Assembly (NCBI RefSeq): GCF_010509075.1
Contig: NZ_CP048433.1
Coordinates: 1,860,001-1,924,000, forward strand
Length of the DNA: 64,000 bases
Source: Collinsella aerofaciens ATCC 25986
Lineage (GTDB): Bacteria; Actinomycetota; Coriobacteriia; Coriobacteriales; Coriobacteriaceae
Direction: 5' to 3'
Shown here: in pieces, positions 8,285 to 16,185 of the stretch
Position numbering within the stretch: the first letter of the stretch is position 1
How the letters are laid out: each line of letters opens with the position of its first letter
Program-made: the position numbers and the translations under genes
The notes under the pieces: generated by a model
Told to the model about the DNA's origin: nothing
Seen by the model: only the letters and a program-made list of their open reading frames with translations
Databases searched by the model: none

Positions 8285-9057
8285 TGGGCGCCGTCGCGGA
8301 GGGTAGCCCCTCGATCAGGGCGCAGGCGAACCTCTCCGCGCTCGGGCTGCACGAGATGGCGGCGTCCCTGCCCGACTACGTGAGGATGGTCGCCGCGGGC
8401 GAGCGGGGCTTCGCCTCCGCCCTCGAGGAGATGACGCGCGTCGAGGTCGCCGCCCGGGAGGTCAGGATTACCAGCCAGCGCATACGGTCGTCGGGGTTCC
8501 CCTACGTCAAGGGGCTGGCGGACTTCGACTGGGACTTCCAGCCGTCGGTCCCGCGCGCCGAGATCGAGGAGCTCGCGACCCTGAGGTTCGTCGAGCGGGC
8601 CGAGAACGTCCTGTTCGTGGGGAGCCCCGGCGTGGGCAAGACGCACCTCGCCGTCGCGCTGGGCATCGAGGCGGTCAGGGCGGGGCGCGAGGTCAGGTTC
8701 GTGGACTGCGCCCGGCTCGTCGAGGACCTGGAGGACGCCTCGTCGCGCGGCATCCTCAAGAAGAGGCTCAAGTACTACGCCCACTCGAGGCTGCTGATCA
8801 TCGACGAGCTCGGCTACCTCGACGTCGGTAGCGCGGGCGCGGACCTGCTGTTCCAGCTGATATCGACGCGCTACGAGCAGCGCTCGACGATCATCACCAC
8901 CAACGTGGGGATCAGCGGCTGGGGCAGGGTGTTCGGGGACGACGTGGCGGCGAGCGCGATCGCGGACAGGGTGTGCCACCACTGCCACCTGGTCAAGATA
9001 ACGGGCAGGTCCTACAGGCTGAAGGACCTGCCGAGGGACGGTCCCGTCAAGCCGTGA
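8284..9057 (+). CDS. istB: IS21-family helper ATPase IstB
   Basis: A 257-residue AAA+ ATPase related to DnaC, which assembles on target DNA and activates IstA. The Walker A motif is VGSPGVGKTHLAVALG, Walker B is LLIIDELGYLD, and ITTNVGISGWGRVFGD is the usual downstream sensor region. The ATG at 8284 overlaps the istA stop by one base, implying translational coupling. Length is normal and the gene is intact. Confidence 0.93.
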   Translation: MGAVAEGSPSIRAQANLSALGLHEMAASLPDYVRMVAAGERGFASALEEMTRVEVAAREVRITSQRIRSSGFPYVKGLADFDWDFQPSVPRAEIEELATLRFVERAENVLFVGSPGVGKTHLAVALGIEAVRAGREVRFVDCARLVEDLEDASSRGILKKRLKYYAHSRLLIIDELGYLDVGSAGADLLFQLISTRYEQRSTIITTNVGISGWGRVFGDDVAASAIADRVCHHCHLVKITGRSYRLKDLPRDGPVKP

Positions 9058-9158
9058 CCGGAATCGGTGAAAATACGTTAGCGCAACCGGTGAAACCGCC
9101 TTTGCGCGAACGGCACGCCTGTTTAGCGAAACTGGTGAAAAATAGATTGACGCTAACA

Positions 9159-9623
9159 ACCCGCAAGCCCAGGTGGAGGAGGAGGGTCGACTCCCTGCGC
9201 TGCCTCAAGGGCGTCGACACCGCGACGGCCGCCGACCTCGTGTTCGAGGCCGGCGAGTTCTCGAGGTTCAGGAATGCCCGGTCGTTCGCCGCATGGGTCG
9301 GCCTGACGCCCTCCGAGCACTCCAGCGGGGAGAGCGACCGCAGGGGCGCGATCACCAAGGCGGGCAACAAGCACCTGAGAAAGGCGCTGGTCGAGGCCGC
9401 GTGGCACTACCTGACGTGCTCCGCGCGGCCGAAGGAGCCCGCCAGGGGCCAGGCCCCGGACCCGGGCGCCCGCAGGCATGCCGCCAAGGGCGTGCGGAGG
9501 CTGGTCGAGAGGCGCGGGACCCTGCTCGCGCGCGGGGTCCACAACAACAAGGCGAACGTCGCCACGGCGCGCGAGCTCGCCTGCTGGGTGTGGGCGGTCG
9601 GCCTCATGGCCGAGGAGGCGTAG
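9159..9623 (+). pseudogene. IS1111/IS110 transposase, part 3 of 3 (C-terminal)
   Basis: From 9164 the sequence encodes KPRWRRRVDSLRCLKGVDTATAADLVFEAG and on through the Transposase_20 domain (FAAWVGLTPSEHSSG ... GNKHLRKALVEAAWH) to a TAG stop. Bases 5029-5437, 6659-6902 and 9164-9623 add to 1113 bases, exactly 371 codons including the stop, with no stop at either junction. The first five bases are the IS21 duplication. The IS110 element at 9626 begins almost directly after the stop codon. Confidence 0.92.
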
Positions 9624-9736
9624 GGGGTGTTCCTATAGTTTTGTCAACTGGGCAATGCTGTTTTCGAGATTGAATCGCGACATGCTAACGCCAGGCCTTT
9701 CGGCCGATGGGCTCCAATCTGTTCGGAGCGCTTCGA

Positions 9737-10894
9737 CTAGGCGGCGTAGGGCACCCTGTCCCGCATGATCGCGTAGATGACCTTCAGCCTCTTTCGTGCC
9801 AGCGCCTTGAGCGCCTTGCCGTGCGGCATGCCCCGCTCTCGGCACCTAGCGTAGTAATCGCCCCATCTTCCCTCTGTCCGGGTAAGGCAGTTGCACGAGA
9901 ATATGAGCAGGTTCTTCAGCCTCTTGTTGCCTTGGCGCGATGCCGTCACCGAGGAGATCGAGGTCCCCGACTGGCGGTTGCGCGGCGCCAGGCCGCAGTA
10001 CGACGCGAGCCTGTCGTGGCTTGGGAAGTCTTCGATATCTATGGAGATCGCGAGCTCGGAAGCGGTTTTGGGGCCGATCCCCGGCACCGTCAGGAGGCAT
10101 CGGTAGGTATCGTCGCCCTCGAGGAGGGCGGATATCTCCGCCGTGATCACATCGATCTCCGCCGAGTTCTCGGAGATCCTGCGCGCGAGCAGCCTCACCG
10201 CCCGGTCCTCGGCGGCGATGGCCGCCGCGTCCGGCCTTGTCGAGGAGGCCGTCGAGCGGACGAGGGCCTCGATCTTGCCGCGCGCCGCCCCGCGCGTGAG
10301 CGCCGCCGCCCTGCGGGGCCCGGCGTCGGCCACCGACCAGGCCCCGCCGAGGGATGCCATGAGCCTCAGCTGGGGACCGTCGGACAGGTCGACCAACGCC
10401 TCGAAGGCGGGGCACGATTCCAGCAGGATGCTGCGCAGCCGGTTCTTGCTCCTGGTGTTTTCGCAGGTCAGGAAGTTTCTCTGGGCGGCCAGCGCCCTCG
10501 CCGCCGCGACCGTCGGGCCCGGATCCCCGACCGGCAGGAGTGCGTCGGGGATGCCCAGCGCCGTCTTCGCGATGACCATTGCGTCCCGCTCGTCGGTCTT
10601 GGCGTCGCCGGCGAAGAGCCTGGCGGCCCCGTGTGCCGCGAGTCCCGGCAGGTACGCCGCCGACATCCCGGCCGCCTTGGCGCGGGCGAGCGCGAGGGCG
10701 CCTATGTTGCGCGACTGGTCGACGACCACGAGCGCGTCGGGGAAGCGGCCGAACAGCGAGTCCAGATCGCCCTCCCTGTTCGCGACGGGGGCGCTCAGCA
10801 GTATCTCGCCGTCCCGGGTCGCGACGCATGCCCAATGGGACAATTTCCCGACATCGAGCCCGATGACGGCTTCCGGCATTCTAGGTGGTGCCAC
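9737..10894 (-). CDS. IS110-family transposase (DEDD recombinase)
   Basis: A protein of 385 residues. The N-terminal RuvC-like domain has AVIGLDVGKLSHWACV (first Asp), ALVVVDQSRNIGA and FAGDAKTDERDAMVIAKTA. The C-terminal Transposase_20 domain has LLTVPGIGPKTASELAIS, ASYCGLAPRNRQSGTS with the probable catalytic Ser region, and GNKRLKNLLIFS. I prefer the GTG at 10894, preceded by GGAGGATAACACC, to the ATG at 10909, which overlaps that ribosome site. The gene is intact, unlike its relative at 37853. The family uses a structured RNA to choose its target. Confidence 0.9.
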   Translation of the reverse strand: MAPPRMPEAVIGLDVGKLSHWACVATRDGEILLSAPVANREGDLDSLFGRFPDALVVVDQSRNIGALALARAKAAGMSAAYLPGLAAHGAARLFAGDAKTDERDAMVIAKTALGIPDALLPVGDPGPTVAAARALAAQRNFLTCENTRSKNRLRSILLESCPAFEALVDLSDGPQLRLMASLGGAWSVADAGPRRAAALTRGAARGKIEALVRSTASSTRPDAAAIAAEDRAVRLLARRISENSAEIDVITAEISALLEGDDTYRCLLTVPGIGPKTASELAISIDIEDFPSHDRLASYCGLAPRNRQSGTSISSVTASRQGNKRLKNLLIFSCNCLTRTEGRWGDYYARCRERGMPHGKALKALARKRLKVIYAIMRDRVPYAA

Positions 10895-10934
10895 GGTGTT
10901 ATCCTCCAATCGGTAGGCCGATCGGAACCCCTCC

Positions 10935-11160
10935 CTGCGACACCCACATTACCTGGCCGTGGCGCTTGCGCCCGGCAGTTTCCTATCAGTCGTCCGGAGC
11001 GGCGAGCGCCCCCGGTGGCAACACCCCCCGGGCCCTCTACGGGGCAGGGGCAGACGGCCATCCGGAGGCGCCCGATCGGCGGCCCCTCGGGGCTTGCCCG
11101 TATCGTAGGCAATGCGCCGAATGCTCGCCATCGAAATTTATCGGTGGCCCACTTCAGACT
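10935..11160 (-). ncRNA. Candidate IS110 bridge RNA (element at 9.6-11.2 kb)
   Basis: The non-coding leader of the IS110 transposase, read in the same direction. It shares conserved blocks with 39040-39235: CACATTACC (10946-10953 region), TTTCCTATCAG (10979-10989), CACCC and GGGCCCTCT (11022-11038) and CGGGGCAGGG (11040-11049). TTCCTAT repeats the element's left end and ATTAC the inverted right end, as donor guides would. GGGGCAGAC (11047-11055) matches 7 of 9 bases of the right insertion flank GGGGCGGTC. Boundaries are approximate and the RNA identity is inferred from IS621-type bridge RNAs. Confidence 0.6.
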
Positions 11161-11417
11161 GTAATGGGGCGGTCCCCCGCACATAAGCCGATCACCCCGG
11201 AAGCGGTTGGATCCGAAGCCGTTGAGGCGAACCTCAGGTCCCTTTTCTGCGAGCGCCCAGGGCGCCACACGCGTGCACAGACTGTCGGTTCGACGTAGAA
11301 GCCTCAGCCGTAGCAACGGATTGCCCAGCGAGAGATCGCCACGGGCGGATATTAAACTGCAAAGACGAGCGTCGGGAAGACACGCCGAGGTCGCCGCGGA
11401 CGGGTTGATATAGGGAG

Positions 11418-11455
11418 AGGGCCTGACCCCATATCGTTGGGGCCAGGCCCGATTT
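11418..11455. terminator. Hairpin near the right end of the IS1111 element
   Basis: A 12-base stem of GGGCCTGACCCC with GGGGCCAGGCCC, eight-base loop, followed by GATTTTG. It could terminate the element's transcript or be part of its structured non-coding tail. It lies just inside the right 15-base inverted repeat. Confidence 0.5.
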
Positions 11456-11503
11456 TGCCTCTTGACAATGTCCTGCTCATATTATAAGGAACGTCCCTAA
11501 CTG

Positions 11504-11541
11504 CCGGAGGGGGCGTCTGCCGTGGCAGACACCCCCTCCGG
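11504..11541. terminator. Long perfect hairpin downstream of the acyltransferase
   Basis: CCGGAGGGGGCGTCTGCC and its exact inverted copy are separated by two bases, 23 bases beyond the acyltransferase stop on the minus strand. No T run follows on that strand, possibly because the IS1111 element inserted next to it. Confidence 0.6.
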
Positions 11542-11564
11542 ATGTGGGAAGTTTGCGCTGCAGG

Positions 11565-13781
11565 TTACTTGTCGGTGCCCAGCTTGTGCGGCTTGAGAGC
11601 GAGCGCATTGACGAGTGCGTCGGTGGCAGACTTGACGGCTGCCGGCTGCGGATCGTTGACGTGATCCTCGGGGTGTACGGGCAGGTCCTTCTTGACGGCA
11701 TCGTGGATCAAGTTGAGGTACTCAGTCACGCCAGTGGTCGATAGGTGCGTGCCATCGCCATCGAACAGGTCGTTGCGGTTGGCACTGTATCCGTACCAAT
11801 CGATAACGCGCACGTTCTTGTAGCGCGTAGCGGCGTTGGCGATGGCCTGGTTGGTAGAGCCAACCCACGGCTGCGGGCTGCGCGTGTTCACAAACACCAC
11901 AATACGCTTATCTCCTGCATCGGCCATGATGGCGTCGATCTGGTCGTCGGTTACCAAGCCGTTGGTGCCCAGGGCAAAGACCACGATCTTGCCGGCAAGG
12001 TTCTGCTGGATATAGCCCTCAAATGTCGCGCGCCCCGCATCAAACTGGCGGCCCTTTTCGGCATCGATATGGCTGTGCGGGAACACGCCGTCAAAGGTGT
12101 CTACGGCACGCAGCGACACGGAGTCGCCGATCATAAGCAGATCGTAGGAGCCATCGGGGAAGCCGTCGTTGTCCTTGTCGGTGTCGTCGGCCGCCTGCTG
12201 GTCGGTGGGCGCGGTGTTCTTGGCTTCCTTGTTCAGAACTTCGGCGCCCTCGCCGCTCAGCGCAGACGTCTCGGGCACAAAGATCAGGCCGCCCAGTGCA
12301 ACGACCAACACGACAGCGTAGGCTGCGCAGACAGGGATGTGCGTGCGTGCCCAGTTGGCGGGCGTGGTGGTGCCATCGCGGAATTCGGCGACGGTGCGCC
12401 CAAAGGCGCCCTTCCTAAACGGAGTCTCGATAAAGCGATAGCAGCACTCTGCCACGGCGACCACCAACAACACCTGCAAAATGTACTGCCACCACGGCGT
12501 ATCGTTGATGTTGGCGACCGGGTTCATGAGGAGCAGCAGCGGATAGTGCCACAGGTAGATGCTGTAGGAGCGCTTGCCAACCCACACGAGTGGCTCGGCG
12601 GATAGCGCGCGGGCAACCATTCCCTGGGGCTGCACGCAGGCCGCGATGACCATGAGTGTGAGGATCGAGCACAGCAGCGTGCCTCCGCGATACTGGAAGG
12701 CGGTGTAGCCGTTGGTGAGCGCGACCATGGCGGCAAGGCCAACCAGACCCACGACGCCCAACACATCGATGGATGCGGGCGAGGACCAAAAACGCACGAG
12801 GGCGCTCGGCTGTGCCGGGGCGGTCTCGGCTGCTTCGTCGGCCTTCTCGCCAGGCTTGCCCTCGGCGTTCTTGCCGTGCTTGGCGGCGCCAGCTAGGCGA
12901 TTGAGCCCCAAACGACGAGCGAGACGCACCGGCGCCAGGTCGCGATCGGGGATAAAGGCCATCCAGGCACCCAGCAGCAGCGAGAACACACGGGTGTCGG
13001 TGCCGTAGTACACGCGGCTGGGGTCGGCGGCGGGGTTATAGAGCACCATCATGGCGATGGCGGAGACAGCAGCCAAGCCCAGAACCACGCGGCGCGTGTT
13101 GGGCTTGCTCACATGCATGGATACCATGGCAAACAGCAGTGGCGGCCAAATCAGGTAGAACTGTTCCTCGATGGCAAGCGACCAAAAGTGCGTGAGTGGC
13201 GAGGGGTCGCCCAGAGCATTGAAGTACGAGACGTTTTGGGCAATCTGCCACCAGTTGTTGAAGAACAGCAGCGACGGCAGGATGTCGGGGCGCATCTTGG
13301 TGAGCATCACGTGGTTAAAGATGGTGCACAGCGCGCAGGTCACCACCACGATGGTCACCACGGCGGGGACCAGGCGACGGATGCGGCGAATCCAGAAGCT
13401 CTTGAGGTCGATGCGTCCGGTCTTAGCGACTTCGTTGAGCAGCAGGCGCGTGATCAGATAGCCCGAAAGCACAAAGAAAATCGTGACACCGAGCAGACCG
13501 CCCTGCGCCCACGTGAGGTTGAGGTGATAGAGCACCACCGCGACGACGGCAAGCGTGCGCAGGCCGTCAAGGGCAGGGATGTAGCGGGACTTGGGGCGAG
13601 CAGGCGTCTGCTCCGCGGCGGGAGTGTTGGCGCGGCCCGCGTTGTTGGCAGAAGCGCGATGGGGGCTCGCGGTGCGTCGCGGCTCGTTGGCACGGCGTTC
13701 GCTCTTCACGCGTTCGTGCGGCGCCGGCTCGTTGCCCGTGCGGCGTCGACCGCGCGAGCCCGATTGCGAGAATTGTTCCAT
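11565..13781 (-). CDS. Membrane O-acyltransferase with C-terminal SGNH domain (OafA/YrhL type)
   Basis: A 738-residue protein. Residues 1-65 are a basic, disordered cytoplasmic tail. The acyltransferase-3 domain starts at YIPALDGLRTLAVVAVVLYH, with about ten membrane segments, FFVLSGYLITRLLL and the HFWSLAIEEQFYLIWP motif. A charged cytoplasmic loop (KHGKNAEGKPGEKADEAAE) splits it. After a final membrane segment (VVLVVALGGLIFVPE) comes an extracellular SGNH-like domain with LLMIGDSVSLRAVD (Ser), VVFALGTNGLV (Asn) and DGTHLSTTGV (Asp/His). Such proteins transfer acetyl groups to cell-wall peptidoglycan or surface polysaccharides. The exact acceptor cannot be read from the sequence. Confidence 0.9.
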   Translation of the reverse strand: MEQFSQSGSRGRRRTGNEPAPHERVKSERRANEPRRTASPHRASANNAGRANTPAAEQTPARPKSRYIPALDGLRTLAVVAVVLYHLNLTWAQGGLLGVTIFFVLSGYLITRLLLNEVAKTGRIDLKSFWIRRIRRLVPAVVTIVVVTCALCTIFNHVMLTKMRPDILPSLLFFNNWWQIAQNVSYFNALGDPSPLTHFWSLAIEEQFYLIWPPLLFAMVSMHVSKPNTRRVVLGLAAVSAIAMMVLYNPAADPSRVYYGTDTRVFSLLLGAWMAFIPDRDLAPVRLARRLGLNRLAGAAKHGKNAEGKPGEKADEAAETAPAQPSALVRFWSSPASIDVLGVVGLVGLAAMVALTNGYTAFQYRGGTLLCSILTLMVIAACVQPQGMVARALSAEPLVWVGKRSYSIYLWHYPLLLLMNPVANINDTPWWQYILQVLLVVAVAECCYRFIETPFRKGAFGRTVAEFRDGTTTPANWARTHIPVCAAYAVVLVVALGGLIFVPETSALSGEGAEVLNKEAKNTAPTDQQAADDTDKDNDGFPDGSYDLLMIGDSVSLRAVDTFDGVFPHSHIDAEKGRQFDAGRATFEGYIQQNLAGKIVVFALGTNGLVTDDQIDAIMADAGDKRIVVFVNTRSPQPWVGSTNQAIANAATRYKNVRVIDWYGYSANRNDLFDGDGTHLSTTGVTEYLNLIHDAVKKDLPVHPEDHVNDPQPAAVKSATDALVNALALKPHKLGTDK

Positions 13782-13968
13782 AAAACATCATCCAATGACG
13801 AGAATAATCAGCACGCCTTCATTGTAGCTGCCTGCTCCTGTGAATGCTTGCTGCTGGCGCAAGCTCAAGCGCGCGTCCACATCAAAGTGAACTAAAGTTA
13901 TAGGGGGTGCGAGAATGCACGATCGACGACTGGCGGTGGGTATAAGGCCCGCAGATGAGGAGGTTTCC

Positions 13969-14931
13969 ATGGCAGATCGCGGCATCGTTGCGGTGTTCGG
14001 CAGCATGAACATGGACCTTTCGGTGGCGTGCGAGCGCATGCCGCGCGCGGGCGAGACCGTCGGCGGTAGCGGCTTTATCACCAACGCCGGCGGTAAGGGC
14101 GCCAACCAGGCCGTCGCCGCTGCGCGCATGGGTGCGCGCACGTGCATGATCGGCGCTGTTGGGCGCGATACCTTTGGCGATGCGCTTGTGGCAGGGCTCC
14201 AGGATGCTGGCGTGGGCGTTGAGTTCGTGGCGCTTCGCGATGACGTGGAGACCGGTACCGCGACCATCATTCGCTGCGAGGGCGACAACCGCATCGTACT
14301 GTCACCGGGCGCCAACCATGCGCTTGCGGGCGCGGACGTTGCCTGCGCGCTGAGGCGTCTGGTGGCCCATGAGCTCGACGGCGACACCAGCGAGATTGCC
14401 CCGGCTGCCGGAAGCGTCTTTATCGCCCAGGGCGAATGTGACCTTGCAGCGACGGCCGAGGCGCTTGTTTGCGCTCGCGAGCTGGGGTTCTATACGGTCT
14501 TTAATCCGGCGCCTGCCTGCGAGCTGCCTGCGGAGGTCTGGCCTGCGGTCGACCTGGTCTGTCCCAACGAGACCGAGTGCCAGGTTCTGACGGGCATTCT
14601 GCCCACGGATGATGTGAGTTGCGTCGCCGCGCTCAATGCGCTGCTCGACAAGGGCGCCGGCGCCGCGGTCATCACGTTGGGCGGTGCCGGCTCGGTTACG
14701 CTCGGCGATGGCGGTGAGCTGCTGCGCATGCCGGCACTTTCGAGTACGGTAGTCGATACCACGGCCGCCGGCGATACGTTTATCGGCGCGTTGGCGGCGG
14801 CTCGCCTAGGGGGCTTGCCGCTCTTTGAGTGCATGGCCGCGGGTGCTCGCGCCTCGGCAGTGACGGTGTCGCGCCTGGGCGCTCAGCAATCGATTCCCAC
14901 GCGCGCCGAAGTTGAACATTGGTTTGGTTAA
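13969..14931 (+). CDS. rbsK: Ribokinase (PfkB family)
   Basis: A 320-residue sugar kinase phosphorylating ribose at O5. N-terminal GSMNMDLSVACERMPRAGET and GGKGANQAVAAARMGA are ribokinase substrate-site signatures. The C-terminal DTTAAGDTFIGALAA contains the anion hole and catalytic Asp. ATG 13969 follows an ideal AGGAGG. An upstream in-frame ATG (13915) would add 18 residues not seen in the family. The nucleoside hydrolase gene follows after 30 bases, so the pair probably salvages ribose released from nucleosides. Confidence 0.92.
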   Translation: MADRGIVAVFGSMNMDLSVACERMPRAGETVGGSGFITNAGGKGANQAVAAARMGARTCMIGAVGRDTFGDALVAGLQDAGVGVEFVALRDDVETGTATIIRCEGDNRIVLSPGANHALAGADVACALRRLVAHELDGDTSEIAPAAGSVFIAQGECDLAATAEALVCARELGFYTVFNPAPACELPAEVWPAVDLVCPNETECQVLTGILPTDDVSCVAALNALLDKGAGAAVITLGGAGSVTLGDGGELLRMPALSSTVVDTTAAGDTFIGALAAARLGGLPLFECMAAGARASAVTVSRLGAQQSIPTRAEVEHWFG

Positions 14932-14961
14932 ACGATAAAGACGGAGAAGCGGAGTAGAACA

Positions 14962-15936
14962 ATGGCAATCAAGAAGCTGATCCTTGATCTGGATATGGGT
15001 GTTGACGATGCGATGGCGCTGGCCTATGCCATCGCGAGCCCCGAGGTGGAGCTCGTGGGCATCACCACGTGCTTTGGCAACGTGCGCGTCGAGCAATCGG
15101 CGCACAACTGCCTGGCGGTGCTCGATCTGCTGGGTCGCCCCGAGGTGCCGGTGTACCTGGGCGCCGACCGTCCTCTGCAGGCGACTGAGCCCTATACGCC
15201 GCCGGCGTCCACCGCGCTCATTCACGGCAAGAACGGCATCGGCGGCGCGAGCGTGCCCGCGTCGCCCTACGAGCCGGTGGGGGCGACCTCGGCCGACGGC
15301 AACGCTGCGGTCGATTATCTGATCGATGCCGCGCGCACCTATGGTTCCGATCTGGTCTACGTAGCGACTGGCCCGCTCTCCAACCTGGCGCTCGCCCTGG
15401 AGCGCGATGCGGCGGCGATGATGTCCATCGGCCGCGTGGTCGTGATGGGCGGCGCCCTTACCGTGCCCGGTAACGTGAGCGCGGGCGCCGAGGCTAACAT
15501 GGCGAGCGACCCCGAGGCAGCCGACGCGGTGCTGCGCTCGGGCCGTAAGCTCACCATGGTGGGTCTGGACGTGACGCATCGCGTGGTGCTCACACGCCGC
15601 GACATTGCCGGCTGGACGGGCTCGGGCACCATGGCGGGCTGCGCATTTGCGAGCATGGTCGAGCACTACATTGGCTCGTACGAGATGAACGCACCCTACC
15701 TGGGTGGTTGTGCGCTGCACGATCCGCTGGCCGTTGCCGTGGCGGTCGACCCCACGCTCGTAGGTGCGCTCGGCTGCAACCTGCGTGTTGATCTGCTGGG
15801 CGAGTACCGCGGTCGCACCATCTGCGATGAGCGCCGCCTATCCGATCCAGACAAGAGCGCGCTTGTGGCACTGACCGTGGATGCCCCGCGCTTCCTGTCC
15901 GAGTTCAAGGCGCGCATGGCCCGCATCCTAGGCTAG
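14962..15936 (+). CDS. Inosine/uridine-preferring nucleoside hydrolase family protein
   Basis: A 324-residue enzyme of the IunH/Rih family, which hydrolyses ribonucleosides to base and ribose. The Ca2+-binding N-terminus LILDLDMGVDDAMALAYA is a slight variant of DTDxGxDDAxA, with Leu where Thr is usual. VYVATGPLSNLALAL, VVMGGALTVPGNVS and AEANMASDPEAA are further family motifs, and ALHDPLAVAVAV supplies the C-terminal His-Asp. It sits behind ribokinase, fitting a nucleoside-to-ribose-5-phosphate route. Substrate preference (purine or pyrimidine) is not determinable. Confidence 0.9.
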   Translation: MAIKKLILDLDMGVDDAMALAYAIASPEVELVGITTCFGNVRVEQSAHNCLAVLDLLGRPEVPVYLGADRPLQATEPYTPPASTALIHGKNGIGGASVPASPYEPVGATSADGNAAVDYLIDAARTYGSDLVYVATGPLSNLALALERDAAAMMSIGRVVVMGGALTVPGNVSAGAEANMASDPEAADAVLRSGRKLTMVGLDVTHRVVLTRRDIAGWTGSGTMAGCAFASMVEHYIGSYEMNAPYLGGCALHDPLAVAVAVDPTLVGALGCNLRVDLLGEYRGRTICDERRLSDPDKSALVALTVDAPRFLSEFKARMARILG

Positions 15937-16033
15937 GCTCGGGATCGAAGCACGCCCATCTGCTCGATGTGGCCGCTGGCGGGCCGACATCTACCGTTCG
16001 CCAGCCCGATGGTCCCCGGGGCGGGGAGAGCGC

Positions 16034-16039
16034 TATAAT
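16034..16039 (+). promoter_or_regulatory. -10 box of the beta-glucoside operon
   Basis: A perfect TATAAT lies 15 bases before the RAT sequence. No good -35 is seen 16-18 bases upstream. Confidence 0.55.
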
Positions 16040-16053
16040 GCATTTTGCATCTT

Positions 16054-16157
16054 GGATTGTTACTCCTGTGTGGAGGCATGCCCAAGAGCAATACAACACG
16101 GATTGTTACGTAAGGCATGACCGCAATAGCACTGCTATTGGCTATCATGCCTTTTTC
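16054..16157 (+). promoter_or_regulatory. RAT antiterminator site and overlapping terminator of the bgl-type operon
   Basis: Bases 16054-16083 match the ribonucleic antiterminator consensus bound by BglG/LicT proteins: GGATTGTTACT, a short hairpin loop, then AGGCATGCCC. A second shorter copy of the same blocks (GGATTGTTAC then GGCATGACC, 16100-16122) runs into a terminator: stem AAGGCATGA (16112-16120) with TCATGCCTT (16145-16153) and a T run to 16156. When the antiterminator dimer binds RAT the terminator should not form, giving beta-glucoside-induced expression. Confidence 0.82.
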
Positions 16158-16185
16158 TGTGAGTGTTCTTGAAAGGAGGTTCACC

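Larger units (their letters stand above)
6903..9158 (+). mobile_element. IS21-family insertion sequence inside the IS1111 transposase
   Basis: The ends are TGTTAGCG...CGCTAACA with related inverted sequence for about 20 bases. A 5-base target duplication ACCCG flanks it (6898-6902 and 9159-9163). Both termini carry several degenerate copies of a roughly 20-base block (ACTTTCGCCGA...GCTAACG type), the multiple end repeats usual for IS21. It contains istA and istB in overlapping order. Precise removal restores the host reading frame. Confidence 0.93.
9626..11167 (-). mobile_element. IS110-family element inserted just behind the IS1111 transposase
   Basis: Ends were found by comparison with the related element at 37822-39239. 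Both begin GGTGTTCCTATAGTTTTGTC on the plus strand and finish GACTGTAAT followed by GG. The shared GG at both boundaries (9626-9627 and 11166-11167) is probably the recombination core. The transposase is on the minus strand with about 270 bases of non-coding DNA upstream of it and 109 bases downstream, the layout of IS110-group elements whose bridge RNA precedes the recombinase. Confidence 0.82.
4891..11492 (+). mobile_element. IS1111/IS110-type element interrupted by three other insertion sequences
   Basis: The outer limits are approximate. A perfect 15-base inverted repeat (ATATGAGCAGGACAT at 4907-4921, inverted at 11468-11482) sits near both ends, as in the IS1111 group of IS110, which has subterminal inverted repeats. 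The bases GTCCCTA occur just outside both ends (4884-4890 and 11493-11499). Joining the flanks gives GGAGTGTCCCTAACTGCCGG, a close match to a palindromic-repeat motif at 42630-42650. Inside are IS3 (5438-6654), IS21 (6903-9158) and IS110 (9626-11167). Without them the element is about 1.6 kb, the usual size. Its own non-coding tail is about 300 bases (11168-11467), where IS1111-type bridge RNAs are expected. Confidence 0.72.

Noticed and set aside
4891-11492. A composite transposon carrying cargo
   Set aside because: All genes inside belong to insertion sequences, and nested target duplications explain the structure without cargo.
13915-13968. Upstream start for ribokinase
   Set aside because: A weak GGGGGTG precedes it, but the extension is unlike ribokinases and AGGAGG precedes 13969 perfectly.
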